Shown here: in pieces, positions 23,098 to 33,500 of the stretch
Layout: every line of letters starts with the position of its first letter
Position numbering within the stretch: position 1 is the first letter of the stretch
Assembly (NCBI RefSeq): GCF_963678635.1
Contig: NC_087067.1
Coordinates: 37,456,686 to 37,520,685 of the forward strand
Origin: Symsagittifera roscoffensis
Lineage: Eukaryota > Xenacoelomorpha > Acoela > Convolutidae
DNA length: 64,000 bases
Direction of reading: 5' to 3'
Notes under the pieces: generated by a model
Database searches by the model: none
The model's input: the letters and a program-made list of their open reading frames with translations, nothing else
What the model was told of the DNA's origin: nothing
Translations under genes and position numbers: made by a program

Positions 23098-23517
23098 TCA
23101 ATCATCGGAATACTCAAAAGATCCGGCAATAGTCGAGGTTATAAGCTGGCTTTTAGGCCTCTGTTTCACTCCTCCTGAACCCCTCGGCGTCCGAGCTGAA
23201 GATGTGTATCGCGACAGGCGTCCGAAAAGGGACGAAAAACTATTTCTCAATGACCCTTGACCTATCTGCTGCGCTTGCTGTGCGTCGTTGTTTGAATCTT
23301 GGACCTTTCTACTATCATCGGCAATGGTATCTTTGGTCCTCGGAGGACCATCATCGGCATCTTCAGCTGTTATTGTTGATTGTCTCGAAGTAGAGACTGC
23401 TTCTTGGATTGTCTTGGAGATAGCACTCATCATGCCAGGAATGGTTGGCTGTCTAGTATGTTTAGGAGCCGCGAGTAGCTGACGCTTCTTTGCTTCAAGC
23501 ACTTTCTGATATCGGAC
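23098..23517 (-). CDS. FE65: Fe65/APBB adaptor, terminal exon C: end of PTB2 and C-terminal tail
   Basis: Acceptor GATTCAG|GTC, then 139 codons to TGA at 23,100-23,098. The first residues, VRYQKVLEAKKRQ, match the end of the PTB2 helix in Fe65 proteins (..LRYQKCL.A). The remaining ~124 residues form a low-complexity tail rich in Ser, Gln, Arg and Lys, with a basic aromatic patch (SLFGRLSRYTSSARTPRG) and the acidic end EYSDD. I recognise no domain in the tail; vertebrate tails differ in sequence. The phase is fixed because exon B ends on a whole codon. No AATAAA was found close to the stop on the coding strand, so the 3' end is undefined. Confidence 0.93.
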   Translation of the reverse strand, partial: VRYQKVLEAKKRQLLAAPKHTRQPTIPGMMSAISKTIQEAVSTSRQSTITAEDADDGPPRTKDTIADDSRKVQDSNNDAQQAQQIGQGSLRNSFSSLFGRLSRYTSSARTPRGSGGVKQRPKSQLITSTIAGSFEYSDD

Positions 23518-23914
23518 CTGAATCAATTCATTTTTATCAAAACTGACAGTGCTTTCAAATTATTGGGCTTTCTTTTGTTTATACGTATGAACCATTGAAA
23601 ATGTAATACACGAGCAGATGCAAGAAATGATGACCCCTATTGATTCTACGAATTCAATTTTTTCAACGAAAACAACGGTTACTAATTTTTAGTCCCTTCA
23701 CAATAACACAGCAGAACAAACAAAAGCTTGTTTTCAACCCCCTCCATTAAAAACTGCGCGACATTCGTTATAGGCAAGTAACCACAACCTGTTAAAGGGT
23801 ATTTTACAAAACGAGCAACTAGGAACGAACCCGTTGACTGAACACCTAAAATTCAACTGATTGAAAGTTTTTACAGACGTGCAGCTGCTCTTTGCATTCA
23901 CAAATTTTAAAAAT

Positions 23915-24660
23915 GTCAGTTCCGATAAATATAGTTTCTTGCGTAAAAAAAACGGAGCAAAGCTGCTCACGCAGAAGGAATTTAAGCAATCTATAATTTC
24001 GATTGAACCCAAAATGTCAGATTTAAGAGGGTAGTTTTCAATAAAAAAAACTTTCAAAAAAAAACGGTTAAACAATCAAAATTCCCGAGGGCCATGAAAA
24101 ACAGTTTCAGACAAATTGGGGTGCAGTCGCATAACCAAATGAGCTTACCACAACCCCTTCTTTGAATTGAACCCAAAATCTCAGATAGGTAGGGAAGTTT
24201 TCGAGAATATTCAAAAAGTTTTAAAAGGTGAAGAAATCAAAAATTTGACTTTTCCGAGGGCGATAACTTTTGTGTACAAAAAAGCTGCGAGGGGCCGCTT
24301 ATGCAGGAGAGATTCCCAGTGCCCGTTAACTCCTTTGAACCCACAATATCGGATTGTAGATATTAGTTTTCGAGAAAAGTCAAAATGAATCACAAAACCG
24401 TCGCAAAAGTCAAAAAAGGACTATTCCGAGGGCCATAACTTTTCGTGTAGGAAAAAATTGTGCGTAGCCGCTTATGCAGGGGAGCTTTTCTAAACAGAGC
24501 TTATTATTTAAGCCCAACTCAGATTTGAGAGGAGTAGTTATCGAGAAAACTAAAAACAAATCAAAAATATTGGTCAAATAATCTCCCACACTTTTTCGAA
24601 GGCGGTAAACAGAGGGGTCAAGTACAAAAAAGTTCTAGGGGAGTATTCAGGTAGACAGGG
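23915..24660 (+). repeat. Diverged ~170-bp tandem repeat in the terminal Fe65 intron
   Basis: The landmark CCGAGGGC.ATAACTTTT occurs at about 24,088, 24,257, 24,429 and 24,597 (168-172 bp apart), with TGAACCCAAAAT.TCAGAT and GCCGCTTATGCAGG.GA in between. The period equals that of the composite-element units but the sequence differs. Confidence 0.8.
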
Positions 24661-24897
24661 AAGTGGACAGTCTTTCAATTGATTCATTTTTTTCAAACTC
24701 AGTAGAAGTGTGTTAAAAAAAAACAAAAAAAAAACGCAAAACGTGAAAACATTTTTCAAAACGAAAAAATTAATTTCAACAAACCGATTGGTAAGCATAC
24801 AACCAACTTGAAAAGTGCGGAGGGAAGTGTTAAAATTGGGTTTGCTTTGAAAATACCCAAAATTACGTCATTAGACCGATGAAAAACAGGCCGCATT

Positions 24898-25000
24898 AAT
24901 TGGGATTAAAAATTAGCGGGTCCTACTGAGATTCAACCCCGGATCTTTGCCGTCCAAGACATAATCGTTACCTCCAGGCTAGAGTGGCTGGGAACGCAAA
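24898..25000 (-). repeat. tRNA-derived SINE fragment
   Basis: On the minus strand TAGCCTGGAGGTAACG (A-box-like) and CCGGGGTTGAATCTCAG (B-box-like) are about 30 nt apart, followed by TAGGACCCGCTAATTTTTAA. It shares ATCTCAG.GG after the B box with the fragment at 11.8 kb. Confidence 0.55.
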
Positions 25001-26003
25001 AAAAAAAATTGATACAAGTGATTCAAATGATTCTGTTAAACAAGTTGTTCACCCGACAAAAAGTCTTATAGTTTGATAACGCTTGCTGATCGCAAGCGTA
25101 AAAAAAATTACATGTACTTTGATAATTTAGACATAAGGATACCTTACGTTTGCATTCAAATGGAAGTTACCCTCTGCGCGTAGGCGATTAAATTCAAAGA
25201 CGTCATGTCTTATTTTCGCGTACGTACGAGAGATGTTTTCGTTTCACCTAGTCTTCTTTTATGAAAGCTGAAAATACCACTAGGCATGAATGGGCGGAAA
25301 ATCAAAGACACGAAGAAGAATTGTTAAGAAAGTAAGCACCCAACAAGAATTACCTCCACAAAAAATGGAGAAAGCACATTGAATCATTCTAAATGATGGC
25401 ATCCATAAAAGGAATAAAACAGTCTAAAAATAAAGGAACCTGTTTAAGCATAAAGCGAAGTTTTTCCATTACCAACGATCGACTTATAGACAAGTTTCTG
25501 TAATTGTATTCCCTATTTTCACCAATTAGCATTATCAGATTCAACGCTTTGCTTGCTTGATTGCATGTTTTGAAGTTCTACAGGAGAGATCGATGAGCTA
25601 CCGTTCAAACACCTCCATTGCGGATGTCAAGACGGATTTCACCACTTCAAAAACAAATCTCAGACCTACTGACTTCAAAAGCACGATTTTAATGGGTTAA
25701 ATCGGTATGTATGCCTGTTAGCTTAGAACGCCTTTCTTCAGATTGTCCTTTAACCATAATCACGAGCTAGAAAAAAAAAGATGAACTATAAGACGGATAC
25801 AAAAAACATTTAAAACAATAATTTGGCGTCAACCCAAGGAGACCCCGGGTATGAATCCAAGATTCAAAGCTGTAATGCGGCTCTATTATTTCACATTATG
25901 GTAGATAGTCTCGGTTAGCAACTGATCGAACCAACAAAGGAACTATTTCGTCTTGTTAAGGCAATAAATGGGCTGAACAAATGAGATTTGAAATACTTTT
26001 TAC

Positions 26004-26148
26004 CTTGCAAGCAGATTCGACAGATTTAGCCAGGGGTCCAGCCGAGTCCGGACAATGCAGTACGTGGCATATGAACTGGTTGCGACAAGTGCTCACAATG
26101 TAGCCAAATTTACAGGCATCTTTCCCAATTCCCAGAAAAGAGAGATAG
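26004..26148 (-). CDS. FE65: Fe65/APBB adaptor, exon B: second half of PTB2 core
   Basis: A 145-bp exon with acceptor TATTTTAG|C and donor AAG|GTAAAAAG. Its first base completes the Arg codon left open at 59,545, then 48 codons follow. The product begins YLSFLGIGKDACKFGY and ends SVESACK. It matches the PTB2 segment that directly follows CRVR in vertebrate Fe65 (FLSF..VG+D...FAF... CH+F.C), so no exon is missing between the two. It holds the strand and C-terminal helix region that binds NPxY-type peptides in this family. The exon is isolated: 33.4 kb from exon A and 2.5 kb from exon C. Confidence 0.95.
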
Positions 26149-26871
26149 CTAAAATAGCAGAGAGAGAGACTTCCGAATGAATTCAATTATGAAAGAGGAT
26201 TTTACAGCTTGGAAGAATTAAGTATGTATAGACTTTCATGAGTTAGACGAACGAAAAGCCCAAAGCCTCCACGTGTAAGCTTGAATAGTTATATCACTTA
26301 CTTGCGAGGTGATATCTAAAAATAATCAAAAATTTTTAAAACGTAAGCGCACACAGAAACTGGAAATACATTGGGGTTTGTTATCTATCATTCTACCAAA
26401 AAGACTGCAAAGTTGATTTTAAATAAAGTTTTTTTTATAAAGAGTGATGAGGTAATTGAAGATCATTCAAAGCTTCTTTACGAGAAAAGATAACAAATTA
26501 ATTTTCTTAGGTAATATTTTACGACAGCCATTTCTAGATGAACAATCGTAATTATTTTTTCAAAATGCGTTTTCGATGACAATAAGAACTAAATTTGAGT
26601 TAGTGCCCGCAGAATTCACGCTATTTTCCGTCTAATTTCATAAACTGTACAAAACGGCTATTTTCTTCCTACAAAATGTGAGCACCGCAAAACATGGTTA
26701 TTCAGCAGAGCACGAGCTATTCAAATGGTGCAACTTAAAAACGCACCCCACCAGTCGGAAAATTCCTGTGCACGGCGGCACTGGGAATCATGAATCACTA
26801 TTATAGTTGGAGAAACTGCGATTAACTGAAGCTGATTGTTTGAGATACGGCTCTGGTCTTGCAGGAAAATA

Positions 26872-27533
26872 CACTAGTGGACAAAGTTAAGCGCAAAATC
26901 AGAAGTTTACTCTCTAAAATGCCTATTTTCAATGTCCATTTTGGACAACATTTCCTTAAAGACATTAAAAACATTATCCGAATTCCAGTAAAGATTTTGC
27001 ATAGACCAAGAGCAAATGATCAGAGCTACCCTCTATGAAACTTTCAAAATTTGGCTTCAAGGATTTACCAGTTTTTTCCGGGTCCGCAAATTCCAGTAAT
27101 CCTCATTTGCACCAAGATTTTTTTTGCGTGAAAACTGAGAAACGTTCTTACACTGATTGTTACCATTTTCTCGCTGAGAATGTTTCACGTTGCATGAAAA
27201 GTTTTTACACTGATTGTTACCATTTTCTCGCTGAGAATGTTTCACGTTGCATGAACAATTTTTTTACTCCGCTTATTCGAGAAAGCATTCACTACGATGC
27301 GAAACTTAGTTCAGATGAGGAAAACTGGAATTTGCGGACCCGGAAAAAACTGTTAAGTATTTGATACGAAATATTGATAGTTTCATAGTGTCGCTCCGAT
27401 CATTTGGTTTTGGTTAATGTAAAAAATTTACCGAAATTCGAAAGAAATTTTGTCCAAAATGGACTTGAAAACGGGAATTTTAGAGATTAAAACCCTGAGT
27501 TTGCGCTGAGATTTCTACAATTCTAAAAAAGTG
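26872..27533. mobile_element. Palindromic Tc1/mariner-like non-autonomous element
   Basis: The ends read TA-CACTAGTGGACAAAG...AGTG-TA, with TA at 26,870-71 and 27,534-35. Long diverged inverted arms share AGCGCAAA, TCCATTTTGGACAA, CAAATGATC.GAGC and TTTTTTCCGGGTCCGCAAA. The centre carries a 57-bp tandem duplication starting at 27,149 and 27,206 (TACACTGATTGTTACCATTT). There is no transposase. The TA target and CACT start suggest the Tc1/mariner superfamily. Confidence 0.65.
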
Positions 27534-27592
27534 TAGAAATCTAATTTCATATGATTGCTGAAGAAAGCAAAATCACATTACAAGCTTAAAAA

Positions 27593-27745
27593 ATCGGCTT
27601 GTTTCAAGAACATCCTGAAATACTAATCATTTTCAATAACATGTGAACAGATAGCCTCCAGTGAAATCAACTGGTCTGTTCACATTTTTTTGAAAAAAAA
27701 CTACGTATTCAAGAATCATCTTGAAACAAACCAATTTTAAACAAG
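27593..27745. repeat. Small hairpin element (imperfect inverted repeat)
   Basis: Arms TTGTTTCAAGA..ATCCTGAA (left) and TTCAAGAATCATCTTGAAACAA (right) enclose a perfect inner stem, ATGTGAACAGA with TCTGTTCACAT, around a ~22-nt loop. The whole is about 150 bp and could be a MITE or a structured intronic RNA. Confidence 0.55.
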
Positions 27746-27788
27746 CTCATCATCTAGTGTTCGTTTGTTGATCTTCAGCCCTAATAGT

Positions 27789-29275
27789 AACTAGCGTGTA
27801 ACGCACCTCCGGGACTCATAATAAACCGCATAAATTGGAAATAAGACCTGAATTTTTTGAGTGTAATCTCACAGCACCCAAAAACAGGGTTCGTAGTTAC
27901 AAATTTTGCAAAGTTTTTTTACTCAAGTCTTTTTTTTCACAAATTTTGAAGAACCATAAAATTTTGTAAAGCTTTTTATAAGATCTTCGAAAAATTTGAA
28001 AAGAAAAATTTAAAACGTCACATCTGGGAAAAAAAAGCAATTGAGCAGTCGCATTTGGATGCAAGATTTGTAACTCCTGGGAGTGCTCTTACAGTACCCA
28101 ACTACAACCTTGAGAAATTCAAATTTTGAGAAACTTCAACTTAAGTTTTCTAAAAAAAGGAATTTTTTTAAAACCAGTAAAAATTTCACATCTCGAAAAC
28201 TACCAAGATTTGAGCAGTCTTACTTGATGGCAAAATTTGCAACTTTTGAAAGTATCTGACAGCACACAACTACAGGGTTGGGAATTTCACTTTAAGGAAT
28301 TATTCAGTAATTTGAGTTTTCTGAAAAATTCCAAAAATATCACAAAAATCGTCGTAACTCTTAAATTGAAAAGATTTGGGCATTCTTAATTGGAGGCCGA
28401 AAATGCAACCCCCGAGATTACTCTGACAGCCCCCAACTACAGGTTAGGAATTTCAAACTTTGAAAAAAAAATTAATTTAATTTTCATGAAAATTTTTTTG
28501 AAAAAAATCACAAAAAACGTCATCTCTGGAAAACTGCAAGGTTTAAAGCAGTCATATTAGGAGGCCTTATTCGCAACTCCTGAGAGTACCCTGACAGACC
28601 CTCACTACAGAGATGATAAATTCAAATTTCTTTTTATATCTAAGTTCTCTGAAAAATTTTGAGAAAATCCTAAACGTCATACCTCGAAAATTACAAAGAT
28701 TTGAGCAGTCATAATCAGAGGCAAGGTCCGCTACCCCTGAGAGTACCCTCACAATATCTAACAACAGGATTGAAATCCTCAACGTTTCGTAATTTTTTAA
28801 AATCTAAGTTATTAAAAATTGTTTGAAAAAATCATAAGAAAAACCTCAGATCTCGAAAACGACAAGGATTTGAGGAGTGAGATTTCGAGGCAAGATTCGC
28901 AAATACAGGGCGAGAATTTCAAAAAAATTAAATTTTTTCAAATTAAATTATCTAGAAAATTTTGAAAAATCTCGAAAATTGCCTATCTCGTAAACTAAAA
29001 TGATTTGGTTATTCATATATGGAGGCCAGAATCTCAAAACCTGGGACAACTCTGACAACATTCCACTATTGGGTTGCTAATTTCAACTTGATGAAATACA
29101 CACTAAATACTAACTGAAAAATCGAAAAAACCTTCACCATTGCAATATACGATATAGCTTAAACGTGAAAAAAAATTTTTTTGTTAAACCTGCGAAAATA
29201 TTACGTTGAAAAGGCTTAAACATGGCGAGATAGTGAAGTTCGCATTTAAATATATAATAGATAGATAATAGATGA
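27789..29275 (+). mobile_element. Composite satellite-carrying element, copy 1
   Basis: Head AACTAGCGTGTAACGCACC at 27,789. An internal run of about seven ~170-bp units follows, each with landmarks such as CTCGAAAACTACAAG, TTTGAGCAGTCAT, GAGAGTACCCTGACAG and CAACTACAGGGTTG. The tail starts at ATTGGGTTGCTAATTTC (about 29,068), passes GATATAGCTTAAAC and ACATGGCGAGATAGTG, and ends in TAGATA-type microsatellite near 29,260. The head-units-tail order recurs elsewhere in the same orientation, so it is a unit rather than chance adjacency. The architecture recalls Helentron-derived non-autonomous elements and bivalve pearl elements, but I cannot show Helitron ends. Confidence 0.75.
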
Positions 29276-29419
29276 AAGTTTAAAAATTAGGAGATGGGTA
29301 GATAGACATAATCAAATTAATTTAAAAAAACAGGTATACAGACAAACAGACAGACTTAATTTAGCCTCGAAAAAAAATTATTGAAAAATTAATGACCTTG
29401 CGGAAAAGTAATTGAAAAT

Positions 29420-29573
29420 TTTTTTAAAGCATTGCAACATATGATATAGCTTAAACATGAAAAAATCATTTCGTTAAACATGCAAAATTATTATACTTAA
29501 ACATGGGAGATAGCTGTCACTCGCATTTAAATATAGTATGTATAGATAGATAGATATAGATGAGCGGTCCCCT
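29420..29573 (+). repeat. Extra copy of the composite-element tail with TAGA microsatellite
   Basis: The tail sequence (GATATAGCTTAAACATG, TTAAACATGGGAGATAG, CGCATTTAAATATAG) repeats about 280 bp after the tail of copy 1 and again runs into (TAGA)n. Confidence 0.7.
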
Positions 29574-30599
29574 ATTTTCGTGAAACGTGAGGTTCTCAAA
29601 CAATCAGCTCAAAAAATTCTAACGAAATCAAACAACTCACGAGCAATCGTTTCAGCTAGATTTGCTTTTCTTAAGTTTTAGTGCGCAAAAAAAGAGCTGC
29701 AAAAAGAATCAACAAGTTCATCAAATTCTTACTTACAAGCAGAACCTACTTTAAAATAAGGCTAGCCGGTTACTGTGCAAGTAGCACAGAATGTTCCGGC
29801 CATAGTCTTCAAAAAACTACAAGAAAAAAAATTATTTCGAATTAGTGTAGTGCCTGGTGTGATAAAAGAATCTGACATAAAACTATAATTTAGCCATCTT
29901 CGACGATCATAGTAAAATAGGCAAACTGGACAACACTTTTTGATATAAATGACTAAAAAAACAACAAAAAATAGATATACAAACATTTTAAAAAAATCAA
30001 TGTTTTAAACTTTGAGGTTTTTGATTCCCGAAATGGCTTTAAAAATCTCAAAAACTTTATTCACTCGAGTAAATTGTAATTAATTATGAAAGAGCTACTG
30101 TAAACGGCTTAAAATAGTACAAAAATTTTCAAATCGGTTTTTCTCGACACAAGAAGTAAATTTTGAGAATTTTTCAATGTGTTTCGAAGCGAAATGGCTT
30201 TAATATGATATATCAATCAACCCAGTTCGATGATTATTTAGGGTACCTGATTGTGCGTGAACTATAAAACCTAAAACACAACCGAATACAAAGTTCCTTC
30301 ACGTTTTCAATGGCCGGAACAATTATTAAACAAAGAAAAGAATGTGCAAACACGCGTTTGTAACAAACCATCATTTTAAACGCTCAGAAGAAAACTAAAT
30401 TTATTCAAATTCAATCAAAGACTGGGGATAGTTAGCTTGAAAAATAGCAAACAAGTGATCATATCATCGAACCACAAAGAAGAAAAAATCAGATGGAATT
30501 ATATTAATTAAAGTTACTCAAAAACTGAAAAAAGATAATGATGAAAACATAAAACATAGAACTGAGAAACTTAAACAGAACTGAATAAATCACCACCAG
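29574..30599. other. AT-rich intronic DNA before the satellite array
   Basis: No gene seen. Sequence from about 30,400 grades into strongly decayed array units. Confidence 0.5.
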
Positions 30600-33500
30600 A
30601 AACGCATTGAATCATTTGAACAATTCAAAACTCAGATAGAAACTAATTTTAAATGAAATTAGCCAGAGGTGGGAGAATTAGTCAGTAGTCATGACGGAAA
30701 AATTACAAATAGACTAATTTTAGAAAAATGATTTGTCCTTCTAAAGCAAAAAGTTAGACATTTAAAACTCCTGATGGGCGAGAGTTATCATAAAATTACA
30801 GCTAAAAATTTCAGAAAATTATACTAAATTACAATTACTCACAAAACTGAAAAACTTGTTATTAAAAACAGAAATGTAATTACTTAAATAATACAGCTAA
30901 TGACCTAGAAAGAGATGAACAATGAAAAAATCAAAAATTGGATTGAAAATAGTTTTAATCAAAATTAGTTTGAGAGCTAGGATAATCATCACTGAGAAAA
31001 ACTAAAATCAAACTAAACAAAAGACAAAAATGAAAAGAACATCTGTAGGCTGTCAACCTGTTACAAGCCAGTAAAACAAACGAAAAAAATGCTAGCTCTA
31101 CGAGAGACAGAAAATCAAAGAGTGGGAGAGTCATGACGGAAAAACAATAACAAAACAGGGCCAAAATTAGACTTCAGCAAGTGAGCCAACAAAAAAAAAG
31201 AAAATTAGCCTATGCAAAAGATCAGTGGGAAAAACAACTTTTCAAAAATGAACGTCACGAATTGAATGATTTAAGATCAGATGCAAATTAGCTGTAATAA
31301 AAAAAAATAAGAGTTGAAGAACCATCAGTGAAACAAACAATTGTTTTAGATATCAAGCTTCGAGGCATGAAGTTAGAAGCTTATAAGCCATGATGATCAA
31401 GTCATAATACACCTAAATTACGAAACTAAAAACCAATAGTGTTAATGAGTTATCAACACAAGCGGTAACAAAATCAAAAAATCAGATTAGTGCAAACTAT
31501 TAAGTCATTGAGCACATCAATAAATCACAACTAGTCAAAGAGCTGTAAGAGTTCTCACGAAAAAGATCAAAACCAAAACATAGAACCAAACTAAGATGAA
31601 AACAACCATTCAAAACTAAAAACCATGAGTTGGTCGTTTGAAGATCAGATGCTAGCTAGTGGTAATCAAAATTAGTCAGAGGGATGGGAGAATCTCCACA
31701 AAAAAAAGAAACTTCAAAAGAAGAGCCTTAAAGCTTCTGAGCATGAAATCGGACATTTAAAACTCATGGTGACCTAGTGATAAGGCCATTAATAACAAAG
31801 CTAGCAACACAGATAAACCAATTATAGATAACAATTACTCAAAGAGCTGAAGGAATTGTTATTTAGAACAGAAAAAATAAACCGTGCATCAAAACAGTTA
31901 ACCACTATAACAATAAATGAAACAACTAAAAATCGAAAATCAGATATACTAGTTTTAATCAAAATTAGTCAGAAAGCTGGAAGAGTCGTCAAGGAGAAAA
32001 AGTAAAATCAAATTAAACCATCGACAAATATGAAAAAATAGAAGCAGCTAAGGGCTATCAACTAAACGCAAGCAAACAAAAACAAACGAACAAAAGCTGG
32101 TTTTAACAAAAAACACGACAGAGAAAACCATTCATTCAAAACGGAGCGTGATTTCTTCGTTTGAAGATCAAATGCTAACTAGTTGTAATCAAAATAAGTC
32201 AGAGAGCTGGGAAAATTATCACGGAATAAAGACGAAATTGGAAAAACATTTCATGCTTCTAAAGCATAAAATGAGACATTTACTAGTAATGATGTGTAAC
32301 TTAAGTTACCATTAAGTTAAAAACCTAAGAATTTCAGAGCAACTCATATTATATTACAATTACTCAAAGCTCAAAAAATTTTCACTAAAAACAGGAAAAC
32401 TAAGAATTAAAACAAAACCGCTAACGACCTTGAGAGAGGTGAGCAATGAAAAAACCTAAAATCAGATTAAAACTATTTTTAATCGAAATTAGTCAGAGCT
32501 AGGAGAATCATCAGTGAGAAAAATTAAAATCAAACTCAAAAGACAAAAATGATGTAGGCTGTAGGCTGTCAACCTGATACAACAAGGGAGAAAAAATCAA
32601 GCTTTCAAAACTGAACTTCATGGTTTTGTCGTTTAAAGAAACATTGAAAACCATAACAAAAAACTAAGCCATCAAAAAAGCATTAAACTATGGGAACCAA
32701 TCAAAATTGGGACTTAAACTAACTTGAAACAAAATTAGTCAAGTGGAAGAGTCATGACGGAAAAATAATAACTGACCAGGGCCAAACCAACAAAAATCTC
32801 AAAAGGATAAGAGATCATCAGACTTATGCAAGTAAGCCAACAAAAAAAGAAAATTAGCTTAATCGAAAGATCAGCGAATCAAAAATGAACGTCCTGAATT
32901 GATTGATTAAAGATCAAATGCAAAAGAGCTGTAATCAAAAATAATTAGGGAGTTAAAAAACCATCAGGGAAATAAAACAATTGTTTCAGAAGAGATCAAG
33001 CTTCGCGGCATCAAATTAGAAGCTTACCAGCCATGAAATAAAACTAACATAATTGATAAAAATAGAAGCAGCTGTAGGCTATCAACAAATTTTTCAGAGA
33101 GCTGGGAGAATCATCACGGAAAACATCAGAACCTAACAAGAGAGAACATCAACTATTTGAAACTCAACGCCAAGACTTAGTCGTTAAAAAATCAGATACC
33201 TACTAGTTGTAATCAAATTTATTCAGAGCTGGGAGAATCATCACGGAAAATAGAGGAATATTAAAAACAGAGCATTTTTGCTTCTAAGCCCGAAACTAGA
33301 CATTTATAACTCATGATAAACAAGTTATATTACCATTAATTTACACAGCTTAAAACACAGATAAAAATTGTTTCAAATTACACTTACTCGAAGAGCTGGA
33401 AAATTTGTTATTGAAGACAGAAAACTAAACAGAACATCCTAACAGTTAACCACCAAAACAAGAATTAAAACAAAAAAATCAAGGAATCAGATGAACTAAC

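Larger units (their letters stand above)
23518..26003 (-). other. 2.5-kb terminal intron of the Fe65 gene
   Basis: GT-AG intron between exons B and C. It contains a diverged ~170-bp tandem repeat (about 23,915-24,660) and a tRNA-like SINE fragment (24,898-25,000). I see nothing recognisable between 25,001 and 26,003. Confidence 0.9.

Noticed and set aside
27035-27364. 109-codon frame with an internal repeated peptide
   Set aside because: It reads through the 57-bp tandem duplication inside a palindromic transposable element; 57 is a multiple of three by chance.
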